Source of the DNA: Bacteroidota bacterium
Lineage (GTDB): Bacteria > Bacteroidota > Bacteroidia > Chitinophagales > LD1
Direction of reading: 5' to 3'
NCBI GenBank assembly: GCA_947475165.1
Contig: CANJLD010000009.1
Span: 87,978-151,977 of the forward strand
DNA length: 64,000 bases
Shown: one piece after another, positions 26,825 through 36,482 of the stretch
Layout of the letters: every line of letters starts with the position of its first letter
Position numbering within the stretch: the stretch's first letter is position 1
The notes under the pieces: generated by a model
The model's database searches: none
Seen by the model: the letters and a program-made list of their open reading frames with translations, nothing else
Told to the model about the DNA's origin: nothing
Made by a program: the position numbers and the translations under genes

Positions 26825-29287
26825 CTATTTGTCTTTTCCAAAAAGCTTTTGCCAAAAGCTTTTTGGCTTTGGTTTTGAATCGGTGGTGTAATATCCTTCT
26901 CCGTACTTCTTGCCGTAATAGCCGTAACCGTAACCATATCCGTAGCCATAACCGTAACCATAGCTATAGCCGTAGTTATAGCCATAACTGTAACCGTAAC
27001 CCGAAGCTCCTCTTCCATAATCATTAATTACCACCGATAGGTTTTTGATTTTACTCTCGCTCATTATCTTGTTTACATTATTCACAAAACTCCGGTTTGA
27101 ATAGGCTGCTCTGAAAACATAAATAGGATAGTCGGCAATTTTTAAAATTTCTAACGCGTCTGTTACCAAGCCAATAGGTGGTGTATCAATTACAATGTAG
27201 TCGTATTTTGTTTTCAAATATTCGAGCAATTCATTCAACTTAGGCAATAAAATCAACTCCGAAGGATTTGGCGGAACCGGACCTGCTACAATAAAATCTA
27301 AATTCGGAACACCGGTCTCCATAATACATTCATCAATTCCGGATTGGCTGCTGAGAATTGTACTAACACCACGGTGAGCATCCACTGCAAAAACTTTATC
27401 CAATCTTGGTTTACGCATGTCAAAGTCAAGAATGATTACCCGCTTGTTAAGCAAACTGAGAATGGCTGCAACGTTCAGCGATACAAAGGTTTTTCCTTCA
27501 CCGGGTATAGTTGAAGTAGTAGCCAGAATTTTTGTTCCCGGTGCCCCGCCAATAAATTGAAGACCGGAACGAACTGCGCGGAATGCTTCTGTGATAGTTG
27601 ATTTAGGATCTTGCGTAACTACAATTTGTGAACGAACCAATTCATCTTTATATCTTGGTATCACACCCAACAATGGCGCTTTCGACTTTCTTTCTACATC
27701 GTCAATAGCAATAATTGTGTTTTGAAGTAAATATCGAATTACGATTACCACCAAGCCTAAAATCAAACCAATTAAAATACCGGCAATTTTTACAAAAGTT
27801 TCTTTTGGCGAAACGGGAACTTTAGAAGGAAATGCCCGCTGTAGAATAATATAATCGGAAACAATTCCTGCGCTGGCAATTAAATAGTTCGATTTTTCGC
27901 TATACAAGTTCAACACAAAATCGTTCTTGATAGCTGCCATTTTATCAAGCCGGTCGAACTTATGTTTCAGGTCAGGAATACGAAACAACTCCGCCATGTA
28001 TTTATCGTGTTCTTGCTTCAAAAGCACCTGCATGGCTCGTATACCATTTATACCATTATCAATATTTTTCGATAACTTGATTTTGGATTCTTCAATTTGC
28101 TTGTCGAGCAAACGAACGTTAGGATGCCCTTGGGTTACTTCTAACAGCATTCCTTCACGTTGTTTCTGAAGTTTATTTATCTCCTCAATATCTCTCTCAA
28201 ATTCTATCGATTTGTCATAAAAGTTAAGATTGGGGAGAGTGGAATAATCGTTCTCCTTCTGAACAACTTTTTTAAACCCTACTAATAACTGAAGGTCGTT
28301 ATCCATATGTCTAAACGCCTCTTCAAAACTTAACGATTTGTCAACTAACTTGCCAAGATATCCGTCTCCCTTTTCAAGATATCCTTCCGTTATTTTTAAG
28401 GTTGAGACAGAGTCCTGAAATTTATCAAAGGCAAATCCGAAAGTGTCAATTTGGTCATCGAGAAAGCGCAAAATATTTACAAAACTCTCCTTCTTACGTT
28501 CTACATCATACAAAATAAACTCGTCTGATATTTTCTGTACCACATCGCGAGCTCGCTCCGGATTACGGTCTTTAAAAATTAGTGAAATTGTTTGTGTAGC
28601 CGGGTCAATAGGCATTACCGCCAGTTTGTTAGCAATATCCGTTTGAACATCTGCTCTCGTTAAAAATTTGAAGTAGTAGAGCCCGTTAATGTCTTCGGGA
28701 GACACAGGATGTGTAAAAGATGCAGAGAGTGCAAAAAACGGAGAAGAAATAGTTTTACCGGTATCGGCAGAGTATTCATAATCTCTTCCATTCATGGTAA
28801 AAGATATATAGTATTTTTTACCGCTTAAAATTTTCAGATAAATAGGAATAGTGTAAATGCTTTCATCTTTTACTCTGCCACTAATGCGAAAAGGGGAAGA
28901 AGTATAAAGCTCGCTGAAAATAAATTTGGTTTTCCCTTCCTTATAATAACCCACTTCAAGAGGGAGGCGGTCAATAACACGGTCTAGCAACAATTTTGAA
29001 GTAAGCAATTGCATTTCGCGGCTAACCTCCGTAGGATTATGTTCCACTACTAAATTTTGAACGCCCAACAACTCTGTTGTTTTTTCAGTTTTGAGCATTA
29101 ATGTGGTCGATGATTCATAAATGCGGGGAGTGTAGCGCAAATAAACCAACGAGAGAATTACACAAGTAGCAACAATCAATATCACCCAAACTATGGATGC
29201 ATTAACCACATAAATGAGCAAGCCGAGATTAAAATCTTCTACGGGGTTACTAAAGGCAGATTTTTCCTGTTCAATATTATTTTCCAC
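26825..29287 (-). CDS. Wzc-like polysaccharide co-polymerase / BY tyrosine kinase with Gly-Tyr-rich tail, 820 aa
   Basis: Controls chain length and export of a polysaccharide. Order: an N-terminal Wzz domain with a membrane helix near residues 30-50 and a second near 510-530, a periplasmic coiled-coil region between them, and a cytoplasmic ATPase domain with Walker A STIPGEGKTF, Walker A' IILDFDMRKP and Walker B IVIDTPPIG. The C-terminal tail (about 750-800) holds about 19 Tyr in some 48 residues, mainly as Gly-Tyr pairs, the likely autophosphorylation cluster. The 5' end overlaps the Wza-like gene by 11 bp. The length of the regular Gly-Tyr run is unusual. Confidence 0.93.
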   Translation of the reverse strand: MENNIEQEKSAFSNPVEDFNLGLLIYVVNASIVWVILIVATCVILSLVYLRYTPRIYESSTTLMLKTEKTTELLGVQNLVVEHNPTEVSREMQLLTSKLLLDRVIDRLPLEVGYYKEGKTKFIFSELYTSSPFRISGRVKDESIYTIPIYLKILSGKKYYISFTMNGRDYEYSADTGKTISSPFFALSASFTHPVSPEDINGLYYFKFLTRADVQTDIANKLAVMPIDPATQTISLIFKDRNPERARDVVQKISDEFILYDVERKKESFVNILRFLDDQIDTFGFAFDKFQDSVSTLKITEGYLEKGDGYLGKLVDKSLSFEEAFRHMDNDLQLLVGFKKVVQKENDYSTLPNLNFYDKSIEFERDIEEINKLQKQREGMLLEVTQGHPNVRLLDKQIEESKIKLSKNIDNGINGIRAMQVLLKQEHDKYMAELFRIPDLKHKFDRLDKMAAIKNDFVLNLYSEKSNYLIASAGIVSDYIILQRAFPSKVPVSPKETFVKIAGILIGLILGLVVIVIRYLLQNTIIAIDDVERKSKAPLLGVIPRYKDELVRSQIVVTQDPKSTITEAFRAVRSGLQFIGGAPGTKILATTSTIPGEGKTFVSLNVAAILSLLNKRVIILDFDMRKPRLDKVFAVDAHRGVSTILSSQSGIDECIMETGVPNLDFIVAGPVPPNPSELILLPKLNELLEYLKTKYDYIVIDTPPIGLVTDALEILKIADYPIYVFRAAYSNRSFVNNVNKIMSESKIKNLSVVINDYGRGASGYGYSYGYNYGYSYGYGYGYGYGYGYGYYGKKYGEGYYTTDSKPKPKSFWQKLFGKDK

Positions 29288-30053
29288 TGAAAGTTTTGAT
29301 TAAAGCGATGGTTGTTAGGATGGTGCTTGCCCAGGCAAATACCGGTGAAAGTTCTCTCAAGACATCTGTTGCAGGCCTTCTTCTCGGTTCAATATAAATA
29401 ATGTCGTTTGCTTGAACTATCAAGTCTGCATTGCGCATGCCTTCTATACTTGACAAATCAACCACACTAATTTGCGGGTTCTTTAAATCACCTCTGATAA
29501 TTTTTATCTTATACGATTTAAGGTCGCCTGCAATACCTCCTGACCGTGCAATTACTTCAAATAAATTAGTGGGGGCATCATTTAACGGAACTACATTGGC
29601 TGTTGAACCCTTAAAAACAAATGCCCTGCGATTAGATACGGTTACTATAATATAAGGATCAACAAATAGATTGGAGTATTTCTCCTCCAACTTTCGTTCT
29701 AATTCCGATTCAGTAAATCCCTTTACAAAGTATTCGCCAATAATTGGAAACTTGACAAACCCTTCGTTATCTACCGTATATATTTCTGAAGATCCGCCAG
29801 TTCCGCTTTGGTCTGTTCGTGAAGATGTTATAGAGCTATTAGTAACATCTATAAGCCGAAAGCCATCACGGGAATAAAGGCGTAAAGTGAACTGATTTCC
29901 CGCCTGAATAACATATTCATCAACTTCCTTTTTTGCCAACTCAAAGTATTGATAGTCTTTTTGCTGGAACATGATGTTCGGATAAAAGACTTTACAGGAA
30001 GAAGCGGAAAACAGCAAGAAAGAAATTATAGAATAGTAAACGAGTCTTTTCAT
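29277..30053 (-). CDS. Wza-like polysaccharide export lipoprotein, 258 aa
   Basis: Outer-membrane polysaccharide export protein. Type II signal peptide with lipobox SASSC (residues 16-20), a Poly_export domain (QAGNQFTLRLYSRDG, FVKFPIIGEYFVKGFTESEL), an SLBB domain (NVVPLNDAPTNLFEVIARSG) and a short hydrophobic C-terminal segment that would cross the outer membrane. It pairs with the kinase gene it overlaps. Length is normal for the Bacteroidota type. Confidence 0.92.
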   Translation of the reverse strand: MKRLVYYSIISFLLFSASSCKVFYPNIMFQQKDYQYFELAKKEVDEYVIQAGNQFTLRLYSRDGFRLIDVTNSSITSSRTDQSGTGGSSEIYTVDNEGFVKFPIIGEYFVKGFTESELERKLEEKYSNLFVDPYIIVTVSNRRAFVFKGSTANVVPLNDAPTNLFEVIARSGGIAGDLKSYKIKIIRGDLKNPQISVVDLSSIEGMRNADLIVQANDIIYIEPRRRPATDVLRELSPVFAWASTILTTIALIKTFSGK

Positions 30054-30100
30054 TGATTGCTTTGAGTTACAAATTTATTAAAATAACGTAAGCCTTTTGT

Positions 30101-31279
30101 TTACAGAAGTGAATGATAAAGTTTAGACATATCGCTACAAAGCCGTTGATAGCTGAATTTGCTCCGCACAAAATCGCTCCCTTTCTTTGAAAAGTCAAGT
30201 CGCATTTTATCGCTTTCTACTAAGCATAAAAGATTATTAGCAAAGTTCATCTCATCGCCTACTGTCGACAGCAAAGCGGTTGCATTTTTAATCACAATGT
30301 TTTCAATCCCGCCAACATTGGTAGAAACAATTGGTTTGCCCGATGCCTGTGCTTCAATCAAGCTGACCGGTGTGCCTTCGTTGTTAGAAGTAAGCGCAAT
30401 TATATCCATACCAGCATTTGACACATCAATCTCTTTTATCCAACTGGTGAACGTGAGAATATTTTTCTCCCTCTGATTTTGATTGTTGAATTTTAAACCA
30501 ATTGATTGCGCCAATTGCTCAATCTTCATTCGTTCTTCGCCATCACCAATTATAAATGCACGTACTTTTTTAGTTGTTTGCTCCGAAACAATCTTCAGCG
30601 CTTTTAAGAACAGTTCGTGATTTTTTATGGGGACTAATCTCCCCACAATACCAATAGCAATTTCGTCATCATCCAAATTGTATTCATTTCTGAATTTTGC
30701 TCGCTTCTCAATTTGATTTTCTTCAAATTTTCTTAAATCAAAGCCAAGCGGAATTATTTCAAATTTTTGTGCGGGTGCTATCTTGTATGTTTCAGTTAAC
30801 TCTTGCTTTTGAATTTCGCTAAGCGTAACAATTTTTGTAGTACGTTTGGCGAGGTATCGTTCAATTTCTAAAAACATTCGTGTTTTTGCAGCACCGAAAT
30901 ACGAATGAAAAACGTGGCCGTGGAAAGTATGGATAATCACTTTCACTCCGCTATGCGATGCCGCTAATCTTCCTACAGCTCCTGCTTTTGCAGCGTGTGT
31001 GTGAACTATATCTGGCTTAAATTCTTCAATTAATTTTCGGAGTTTGTAATACGATTTGTAATCGCGGAAAGGATTTAACTCGCGATACATTTCCGGCATG
31101 TAAACCGGGTGCAAGTCAAGGTTTTTTACAATGAACTCCGAGCTCTCTTCTGCGTCATCTTTCATACCCGAAACCAACAATGTTTCAAACTCAGGTTCCA
31201 AGTATTTACTCAGATACGCAGCATTGAAAGTTGGTCCGCCTAAGTTTAAACGGTTGATAATACGAAGTACGCGAGGCAC
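30101..31279 (-). CDS. GT4 family glycosyltransferase, 392 aa
   Basis: A GT-B fold retaining glycosyltransferase. The N-terminal domain begins PRVLRIINRLNLGGPTFNAAYLS and contains DIVHTHAAKAG and THTFHGHVFH-like segments; the C-terminal nucleotide-sugar domain has GIVGRLVPIKNHE and EGTPVSLIEAQASGKPIVST (the E-x7-E region). By position in the operon it adds a sugar to the lipid-linked polymer. Donor and acceptor unknown. ATG start. Confidence 0.9.
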   Translation of the reverse strand: MPRVLRIINRLNLGGPTFNAAYLSKYLEPEFETLLVSGMKDDAEESSEFIVKNLDLHPVYMPEMYRELNPFRDYKSYYKLRKLIEEFKPDIVHTHAAKAGAVGRLAASHSGVKVIIHTFHGHVFHSYFGAAKTRMFLEIERYLAKRTTKIVTLSEIQKQELTETYKIAPAQKFEIIPLGFDLRKFEENQIEKRAKFRNEYNLDDDEIAIGIVGRLVPIKNHELFLKALKIVSEQTTKKVRAFIIGDGEERMKIEQLAQSIGLKFNNQNQREKNILTFTSWIKEIDVSNAGMDIIALTSNNEGTPVSLIEAQASGKPIVSTNVGGIENIVIKNATALLSTVGDEMNFANNLLCLVESDKMRLDFSKKGSDFVRSKFSYQRLCSDMSKLYHSLL

Positions 31280-31284
31280 GGTTT

Positions 31285-31312
31285 AATTTTGAATTTCGAA
31301 TTTGGAATTTGG
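31285..31312. repeat. AT-rich micro-repeat (TTTGAATTTCGAATTTGG type)
   Basis: A short run of GAATTT-like words, read on the minus strand as CCAAATTCCAAATTCG followed by AAATTCAAAATT. The same word family, in the opposite orientation, occurs inside the E1 gene at 59473-59507. It lies in the 103-bp gap between the glycosyltransferase and asnB. Confidence 0.5.
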
Positions 31313-31382
31313 AGCGGAAGAAGCAGTAGAATTATACTTATAATTTTCAACCTGCTTAAAATTGTTGTGCAGGATTTAGGAA

Positions 31383-33284
31383 TCAGGCGAAATACTTCTT
31401 ATACCAATACTGAAACACCAGCAATCCCCACAAGGTTGCATGGACATCTCCCGGGTCGTTACTGAAAAGTTTTTGTTTTACTTTTTCAATTTCGGTTACA
31501 TCGAAAATGTTTTGTTGTTCAATGAATTCTTTCTCAAGCAATTCATTTTCTATCAGCGAGCGCAAACCTGTCTGCATCCACTTCAACAATGGAACTTCAA
31601 AGCCGTGTTTGGAGCGATGAAATAATTCATCGGGCAATTCGTTTCTGAAAGCATCTTTCAAAATTTTCTTTCCTGCCGTTGAATCAATTTTATAACAAAC
31701 CGGAAGCGAAAAAGCAAAATCAACCACTGTATAATCAAGCAGCGGCACGCGCACTTCCAAACTGTTTGCCATGCTCATAAAATCAACCTTAGTTAGCATA
31801 TCGTTTGGCAAAACCATTTGTGTGTCAGCAAACAAAATATCGTTTAAATCGCCATTCTCTTTTACCGAATCCAACACAAAACGTTTCCCGCTTTCGAGTT
31901 CTACCTCATCTACAGTGCTTTTACTTTTCAATAAACCGACTGCTTCTGTTTGCGAACTAAAACTGCACCAACGCCAATATCTTTCAGAAGCAGACAACTG
32001 CAAGCCTTCGCTATAACGACTCAGTTGCCGAAACAGATTTCCAAAATTAGAGTGCCGGGATTTCGGTAACATTTTAAAAAACGGAAGACCAGTACGCATC
32101 AAAAAGTTCAGCAGATTTTTTTGCCGCGCTCGTAACTCCGCTTTGTGTTTGTTATATCCTGCAAATAGTTCATCACCTCCGTCACCTGAAAGAGCAACTG
32201 TAACTTTCTCTCTCGTTTTCTGACTCAAAATATAAACCGCAATAGCAGATGAATCGGCAAACGGTTCATCTATATAATCGAGAATGGAAAAAATATTCGC
32301 AAACATTTCATCGTTAGAGACAGAGAATACTGTGTGATTAGTTTCAAACTTTTTAGCCACTAAGTTGGCATACTTAGTTTCGTCAAAGTAAGGCTCGTCT
32401 TTAAATCCAATACTGAATGTGTTTAGCTGCGTAACACTTTTTGCAGCGCAGGATGTGATGATAGATGAATCAATTCCTCCACTCAAAAATGCACCAAGCG
32501 GAACATCGGAAACCAATCTTCGCTGCACCGATTCTTCAACCAACTTCCGCAGTCTTGCTTTGGCATCATCATAACTTATTTCACCTTCAGCAATTTTCTT
32601 TCCCGGTTCATAAGGAATGGAATAAAATTTCTCTGTCGTAAAACTTCCTTTAGAATCAATTATTGCAAAACTACCGGGCTGCAGCTTTTGAATATTCTTC
32701 AGCATCGAGTTTGTGCCCGGCACATAATTCAGTTGCAGATAAAGTGCGAGGGTGTTGTAATCAAGTTCTTTCTTAATAGGGAATTGCAGAATTGCTTTCA
32801 GTTCTGAAGCAAACAATAGCATTTTATCAACGCTGTAAACATGTAGCGGCTTTATACCGAACCGGTCGCGGGCAAGAAATATTTCCTTTTTCTCATTATC
32901 AAAAATGGCAAATGCAAAAAAACCATTCAGGTGCTGCAGACAATCTTTTCCCATCCGGATAAAAAGATTCAGCAGTACTTCTGTATCAGATGTAGAATTG
33001 AATTTTACATCCGATAGAAATTTCTCTTTCAGTTCACGGAAATTGAAAATTTCTCCATTGAAAATAATCGTGAACCTTCCACTCTCATCACACATCGGTT
33101 GATTGGCGATAGAAGAAGTGTCGATAATAGAAAGCCGTGCATGAGCAAAACCAACATGCGGAGAAAGAATTTTTGTTTGCTGTAAATCCGGTCCGCGTTT
33201 CGAGAGAGTTTTTATCGCGCTTTGCAAATAATCATCAAGTTGATGATTGGGTTCTTTCGAAAAATATCCTGCAATGCCGCACAT
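31383..33284 (-). CDS. asnB: Asparagine synthase (glutamine-hydrolysing), 633 aa
   Basis: Converts aspartate to asparagine with ATP and glutamine nitrogen, or acts as a related amidotransferase. Nucleophile Cys2 (MCGIAGYF), glutaminase domain to ~190 (FNGEIFNFRELK, ARDRFGIKPLH), then the synthase domain with PP-loop SGGIDSS and SGDGGDELFAGY. Length 633 is that of the exosortase/polysaccharide-associated class (~600-650). Position at the head of an exopolysaccharide operon is common for this class and suggests amidation of a sugar polymer, though free Asn synthesis is possible. It begins 3 bp after rpoN ends. Confidence 0.9.
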   Translation of the reverse strand: MCGIAGYFSKEPNHQLDDYLQSAIKTLSKRGPDLQQTKILSPHVGFAHARLSIIDTSSIANQPMCDESGRFTIIFNGEIFNFRELKEKFLSDVKFNSTSDTEVLLNLFIRMGKDCLQHLNGFFAFAIFDNEKKEIFLARDRFGIKPLHVYSVDKMLLFASELKAILQFPIKKELDYNTLALYLQLNYVPGTNSMLKNIQKLQPGSFAIIDSKGSFTTEKFYSIPYEPGKKIAEGEISYDDAKARLRKLVEESVQRRLVSDVPLGAFLSGGIDSSIITSCAAKSVTQLNTFSIGFKDEPYFDETKYANLVAKKFETNHTVFSVSNDEMFANIFSILDYIDEPFADSSAIAVYILSQKTREKVTVALSGDGGDELFAGYNKHKAELRARQKNLLNFLMRTGLPFFKMLPKSRHSNFGNLFRQLSRYSEGLQLSASERYWRWCSFSSQTEAVGLLKSKSTVDEVELESGKRFVLDSVKENGDLNDILFADTQMVLPNDMLTKVDFMSMANSLEVRVPLLDYTVVDFAFSLPVCYKIDSTAGKKILKDAFRNELPDELFHRSKHGFEVPLLKWMQTGLRSLIENELLEKEFIEQQNIFDVTEIEKVKQKLFSNDPGDVHATLWGLLVFQYWYKKYFA

Positions 33285-33287
33285 GGG

Positions 33288-34796
33288 TTATAACTCCTTT
33301 CTTAAACGTGCTACCGGAATATTTAATTGCTCGCGATATTTTGCTACAGTTCTTCTAGCAATATTGTAGCCCCGTTCATTCAAAATTTTGGTGAGGTTCA
33401 AATCGCTGATTGGTTTTTTCTTGCTTTCAACAGCAATTACATCGCTCAAAATCTTTTTCACTTCGCGGCTGCTAACTTCTTCACCACTGTCGGTGCTCAT
33501 CGCCTCACTAAAGAAGAATTTGAGCGGAATAGTTCCGAATTCGGTTTGCACATATTTACTGTTTGCCACGCGGCTCACGGTTGAAATATCCAGACCGGTA
33601 CGTTCGGCAATATCTTTCAGAATCATCGGGCGCATCTGTGTTTCATCACCGGTTGCGAGATATTCATGCTGCAAATCCAAAATTGTATTCATCACCATCA
33701 TCATAGTGTGATAACGCGATTGAATTGCATCTATAAACCATTTAGCCGAATCAATCTTCTGTTTAATAAATAAAATAGCATCCTTCTGGCTCTTCGTTTT
33801 CTCTTTCGAATTCTTGTAAGTCGAAATCATTTCTTTAAAATGATTGCTGATGCGAAGTTCCGGTGCATTAGCAGAGTTCAACGAAACAACTAATTCGCCA
33901 TTGGTATTAGTGAGAATAAAATCGGGAATAATCGTGAGCCGCATACCGGCTTCGTTCGTGCTGTATAAACTTCCCGGCTTCGGATTCAACTTGGTTATTT
34001 CATCCAACACCCGTTTCAGTTTTACTGAATCCATATCAAACAAGTGTTGCAGTTTATCGTAGTGCTTCTTGGCAAACTGGTCGAAATATTTTTCTAAAAT
34101 TTGAATGGCTATTTCTGTAAAAATGGTTGGATCTTCTTTACGCTTGAGTTGCAAGAGCAAACATTCTTCCAATGTGCGCGCTCCAATTCCGGGTGGGTCG
34201 AGCTTTTGAATCTGCTCTAAAACTTCCAGCAATTCTTTTTCGTTAGTAGAAATGTTCTGACGAAAAACCAAGTCGTCCACAATCGCATCTAACTCCCTAC
34301 GCAAATAACCATCATCATCTAAACTTCCTATCAGATGTAGAGCAATTTGCTGTTGCCGTTCATCCAAATCCATCATACCCACTTGCGATTCGAGATACTC
34401 ATGAAATGTTGAAGCTACCGTTACCGGTACTGTTTTCTTTTCATCATCCGGGTCGGCAAATTCGCTCGGGTCTTTTGTTTTGTAATCTGCAACCCCTTCA
34501 TCGTCCTCATCATAATACTCGCTCATGTCCACATCATCATCCACTTTCAGTTCTTCTTCAGCCGCTTCAATTTCAGTTTCTGTTTCACTGGTTTCTGCTT
34601 CAGGGGCTGTTTCTTCGGTTAGCTGCGGAACTTCATCATCAGTATCTTCGCTTTCTTCCAAAGCAGGATTTGCTTCCAGTTCTTCCTTAATACGCTGCTC
34701 CAATTGTGCAGTAGGAACCTGCAGCAATTTCATTAACTGAATTTGTTGAGGCGAAAGTTTTAGTAAGAGTTTTTGCGATAACCGCTGATTAAGCAC
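33288..34796 (-). CDS. rpoN: RNA polymerase sigma-54 factor, 502 aa
   Basis: Directs RNA polymerase to -24/-12 promoters that need an AAA+ activator. Region I is LSQKLLLKLSPQQIQLMKLL; an acidic region II follows (about 50-110); the core-binding and DNA-binding parts end in the RpoN box ARRTVAKYRE. The frame opens at a TTG at 34811, but I chose the GTG at 34796, giving MLNQRLSQKLLLKLS, which matches the usual start; no ATG is available. The next gene, asnB, starts 3 bp after its stop. No activator gene is in the window. Confidence 0.93.
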   Translation of the reverse strand: MLNQRLSQKLLLKLSPQQIQLMKLLQVPTAQLEQRIKEELEANPALEESEDTDDEVPQLTEETAPEAETSETETEIEAAEEELKVDDDVDMSEYYDEDDEGVADYKTKDPSEFADPDDEKKTVPVTVASTFHEYLESQVGMMDLDERQQQIALHLIGSLDDDGYLRRELDAIVDDLVFRQNISTNEKELLEVLEQIQKLDPPGIGARTLEECLLLQLKRKEDPTIFTEIAIQILEKYFDQFAKKHYDKLQHLFDMDSVKLKRVLDEITKLNPKPGSLYSTNEAGMRLTIIPDFILTNTNGELVVSLNSANAPELRISNHFKEMISTYKNSKEKTKSQKDAILFIKQKIDSAKWFIDAIQSRYHTMMMVMNTILDLQHEYLATGDETQMRPMILKDIAERTGLDISTVSRVANSKYVQTEFGTIPLKFFFSEAMSTDSGEEVSSREVKKILSDVIAVESKKKPISDLNLTKILNERGYNIARRTVAKYREQLNIPVARLRKEL

Positions 34797-34856
34797 GATG
34801 CGAAGTTTCAAAAAACAAACGAGAATAGCACGGTGTTACAAGAAGAAATGCTTTTC

Positions 34857-34864
34857 TATATTCG
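34857..34864 (+). promoter_or_regulatory. Possible -7 box of the asnS promoter
   Basis: TATATTCG 22 bp before the asnS ATG resembles the phylum's TAnnTTTG element. A matching TTTG about 19 bases upstream is not clear, so this is tentative. Confidence 0.3.
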
Positions 34865-34884
34865 CAATCTTTTAAAATTGTGTT

Positions 34885-36402
34885 ATGGCTTACATTAAAG
34901 AATTAGCAAAGTTCGAAGGACAGGAAATAGAATTGAAAGGTTGGAATGCGCAGAAGCGCGACAGCAAAACCATTGTGTTTATGACCATGCGCGATGGCAC
35001 CGGTTTCGTGCAGTGCATTATTGATTTGAATTCTGTAGGAGAAAATTCTTTTGAAGCAGCTAAGCGTTTGCCGCAGGAAAGTTCACTTTCTGTAAAAGGG
35101 AAAGTGGTGAAAGATGAACGTCAGATTGGCGGGTATGAAATTCATGTTACCTCGTTAGAAGTTATTGCAACAGCAGAAGCGTATCCGATTACACCTAAAG
35201 AACACGGTGTAGATTTTTTGATGGACAACCGTCACTTATGGTTGCGCTCAAAAAATCAGTGGGCAATTATGCGCGTGCGCAACGAAATTATTTTCGCCAT
35301 TCATACATTTTTTCAGCAACGCGGTTTTGTGCAAATGGATGCACCTATCTTCACCGGTAACGCGTGCGAAGGAACGTCTACTCTTTTCGAAACAGATTTT
35401 TATGGCGAACCTGCTTACCTCTCACAAAGTGGACAACTTTACGGTGAGGCCATGGCAATGGCGCAAGGGTTGATTTACACTTTCGGTCCAACCTTCCGTG
35501 CAGAGAAATCGAAAACGCGCAGGCACCTTTCGGAGTTTTGGATGATAGAACCCGAAATGGCTTTCCATGATTTGAAAATGGATATGGATGTGATTGAAGA
35601 TTTTATCCGCTATGTAGTAACTAGGGTGTTGGATAAATCTAAAGCTGAACTTCAGATTCTTGAACGCGACACAACTTATCTTGAAAAAGTTCGTGAGCCG
35701 TTTATCCGCATGAAATATCAAGATGCAGTGAGTGTAATTAAAGGCGAAAAAGAAATTGGCGGAAGAACTTCGCTGCAAATGCTTGAAGGAGAAGAAAAGG
35801 AATTGCAAAGTTCGAAAGCAAGTTTGCTAACTGAAATTCGGGAACGTGAATCAAAAATCGCTTCCGGTGAACTGAAGAAAGGTGAAATCAATTTCAATCA
35901 AAACAAAATTGACAAGTTGAAGAATGAAGCAAAAGCTTTGGATGAAAGACTAAGTAACATTCCTACCTGGCTTAACAGCGCAAAGAACTTTAACCGCGGT
36001 GATGATTTTGGCGGAAGCGATGAAACGGTTCTTACAAAAATGTTCGGTCAACCGGTAATGGTTTATAACTGGCCGCAAGAGGTGAAAGCGTTTTACATGA
36101 AAGAAGATGAAACCGACAAAGGCTACGCCAAAGGCGTTGACTTACTTGCACCGGAAGGTTATGGCGAAGTAGTGGGTGGTGGTGAGCGCGAAACAGATAT
36201 TGAAAGATTGAAAAGCAAAATTATCGAGCATGAATTACCAATGGAGGCATTCAGTTGGTATCTCGACCTTCGCAAATTCGGCAATGTGCCTCATGCGGGT
36301 TTCGGTTTGGGTCTGGAAAGATTAGTGGCGTGGATTTGCGGATTGCAACACATTCGCGAAACCATTCCTTTCCCGAGAAGTTACGGCAGGTTGCTGCCGT
36401 AA
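34885..36402 (+). CDS. asnS: Asparaginyl-tRNA synthetase with internal helical insertion, 505 aa
   Basis: Class IIb synthetase charging tRNA-Asn. N-terminal OB anticodon-binding domain (ELKGWNAQKRDSKTIVFM), catalytic motif 2 FRAEKSKTRRHLSEF and motif 3 GFGLGLERLVAWICG. Between the core segments, about residues 285-375, lies a Lys/Glu-rich, probably coiled-coil insertion (LQMLEGEEKELQSSKASLL onward) absent from the ~465-residue classical enzymes. The frame is intact and the core motifs are complete, so the enzyme should be active. A hairpin overlaps the stop codon. Confidence 0.93.
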   Translation: MAYIKELAKFEGQEIELKGWNAQKRDSKTIVFMTMRDGTGFVQCIIDLNSVGENSFEAAKRLPQESSLSVKGKVVKDERQIGGYEIHVTSLEVIATAEAYPITPKEHGVDFLMDNRHLWLRSKNQWAIMRVRNEIIFAIHTFFQQRGFVQMDAPIFTGNACEGTSTLFETDFYGEPAYLSQSGQLYGEAMAMAQGLIYTFGPTFRAEKSKTRRHLSEFWMIEPEMAFHDLKMDMDVIEDFIRYVVTRVLDKSKAELQILERDTTYLEKVREPFIRMKYQDAVSVIKGEKEIGGRTSLQMLEGEEKELQSSKASLLTEIRERESKIASGELKKGEINFNQNKIDKLKNEAKALDERLSNIPTWLNSAKNFNRGDDFGGSDETVLTKMFGQPVMVYNWPQEVKAFYMKEDETDKGYAKGVDLLAPEGYGEVVGGGERETDIERLKSKIIEHELPMEAFSWYLDLRKFGNVPHAGFGLGLERLVAWICGLQHIRETIPFPRSYGRLLP

Positions 36403-36405
36403 CAT
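36380..36405 (+). terminator. Hairpin spanning the asnS stop codon
   Basis: GTTACGGCAG-GTTG-CTGCCGTAAC, a perfect 10-bp stem that includes the TAA stop. A T-rich stretch follows about 16 bases later (36421-36432), so it may end transcripts with less than ideal spacing. Confidence 0.55.
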
Positions 36406-36482
36406 TACCTTCTAAAAAAGTTTTTTGTTTTTGAAATACTTTTACATTTACAATACACTAATAAGAAAATCATTTACCCCAA

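Noticed and set aside
26611..27027. Plus-strand 138-codon frame over the kinase tail
   Set aside because: It is the mirror of the Gly-Tyr repeat and has Asn/Arg/Ser repeats that result from it.
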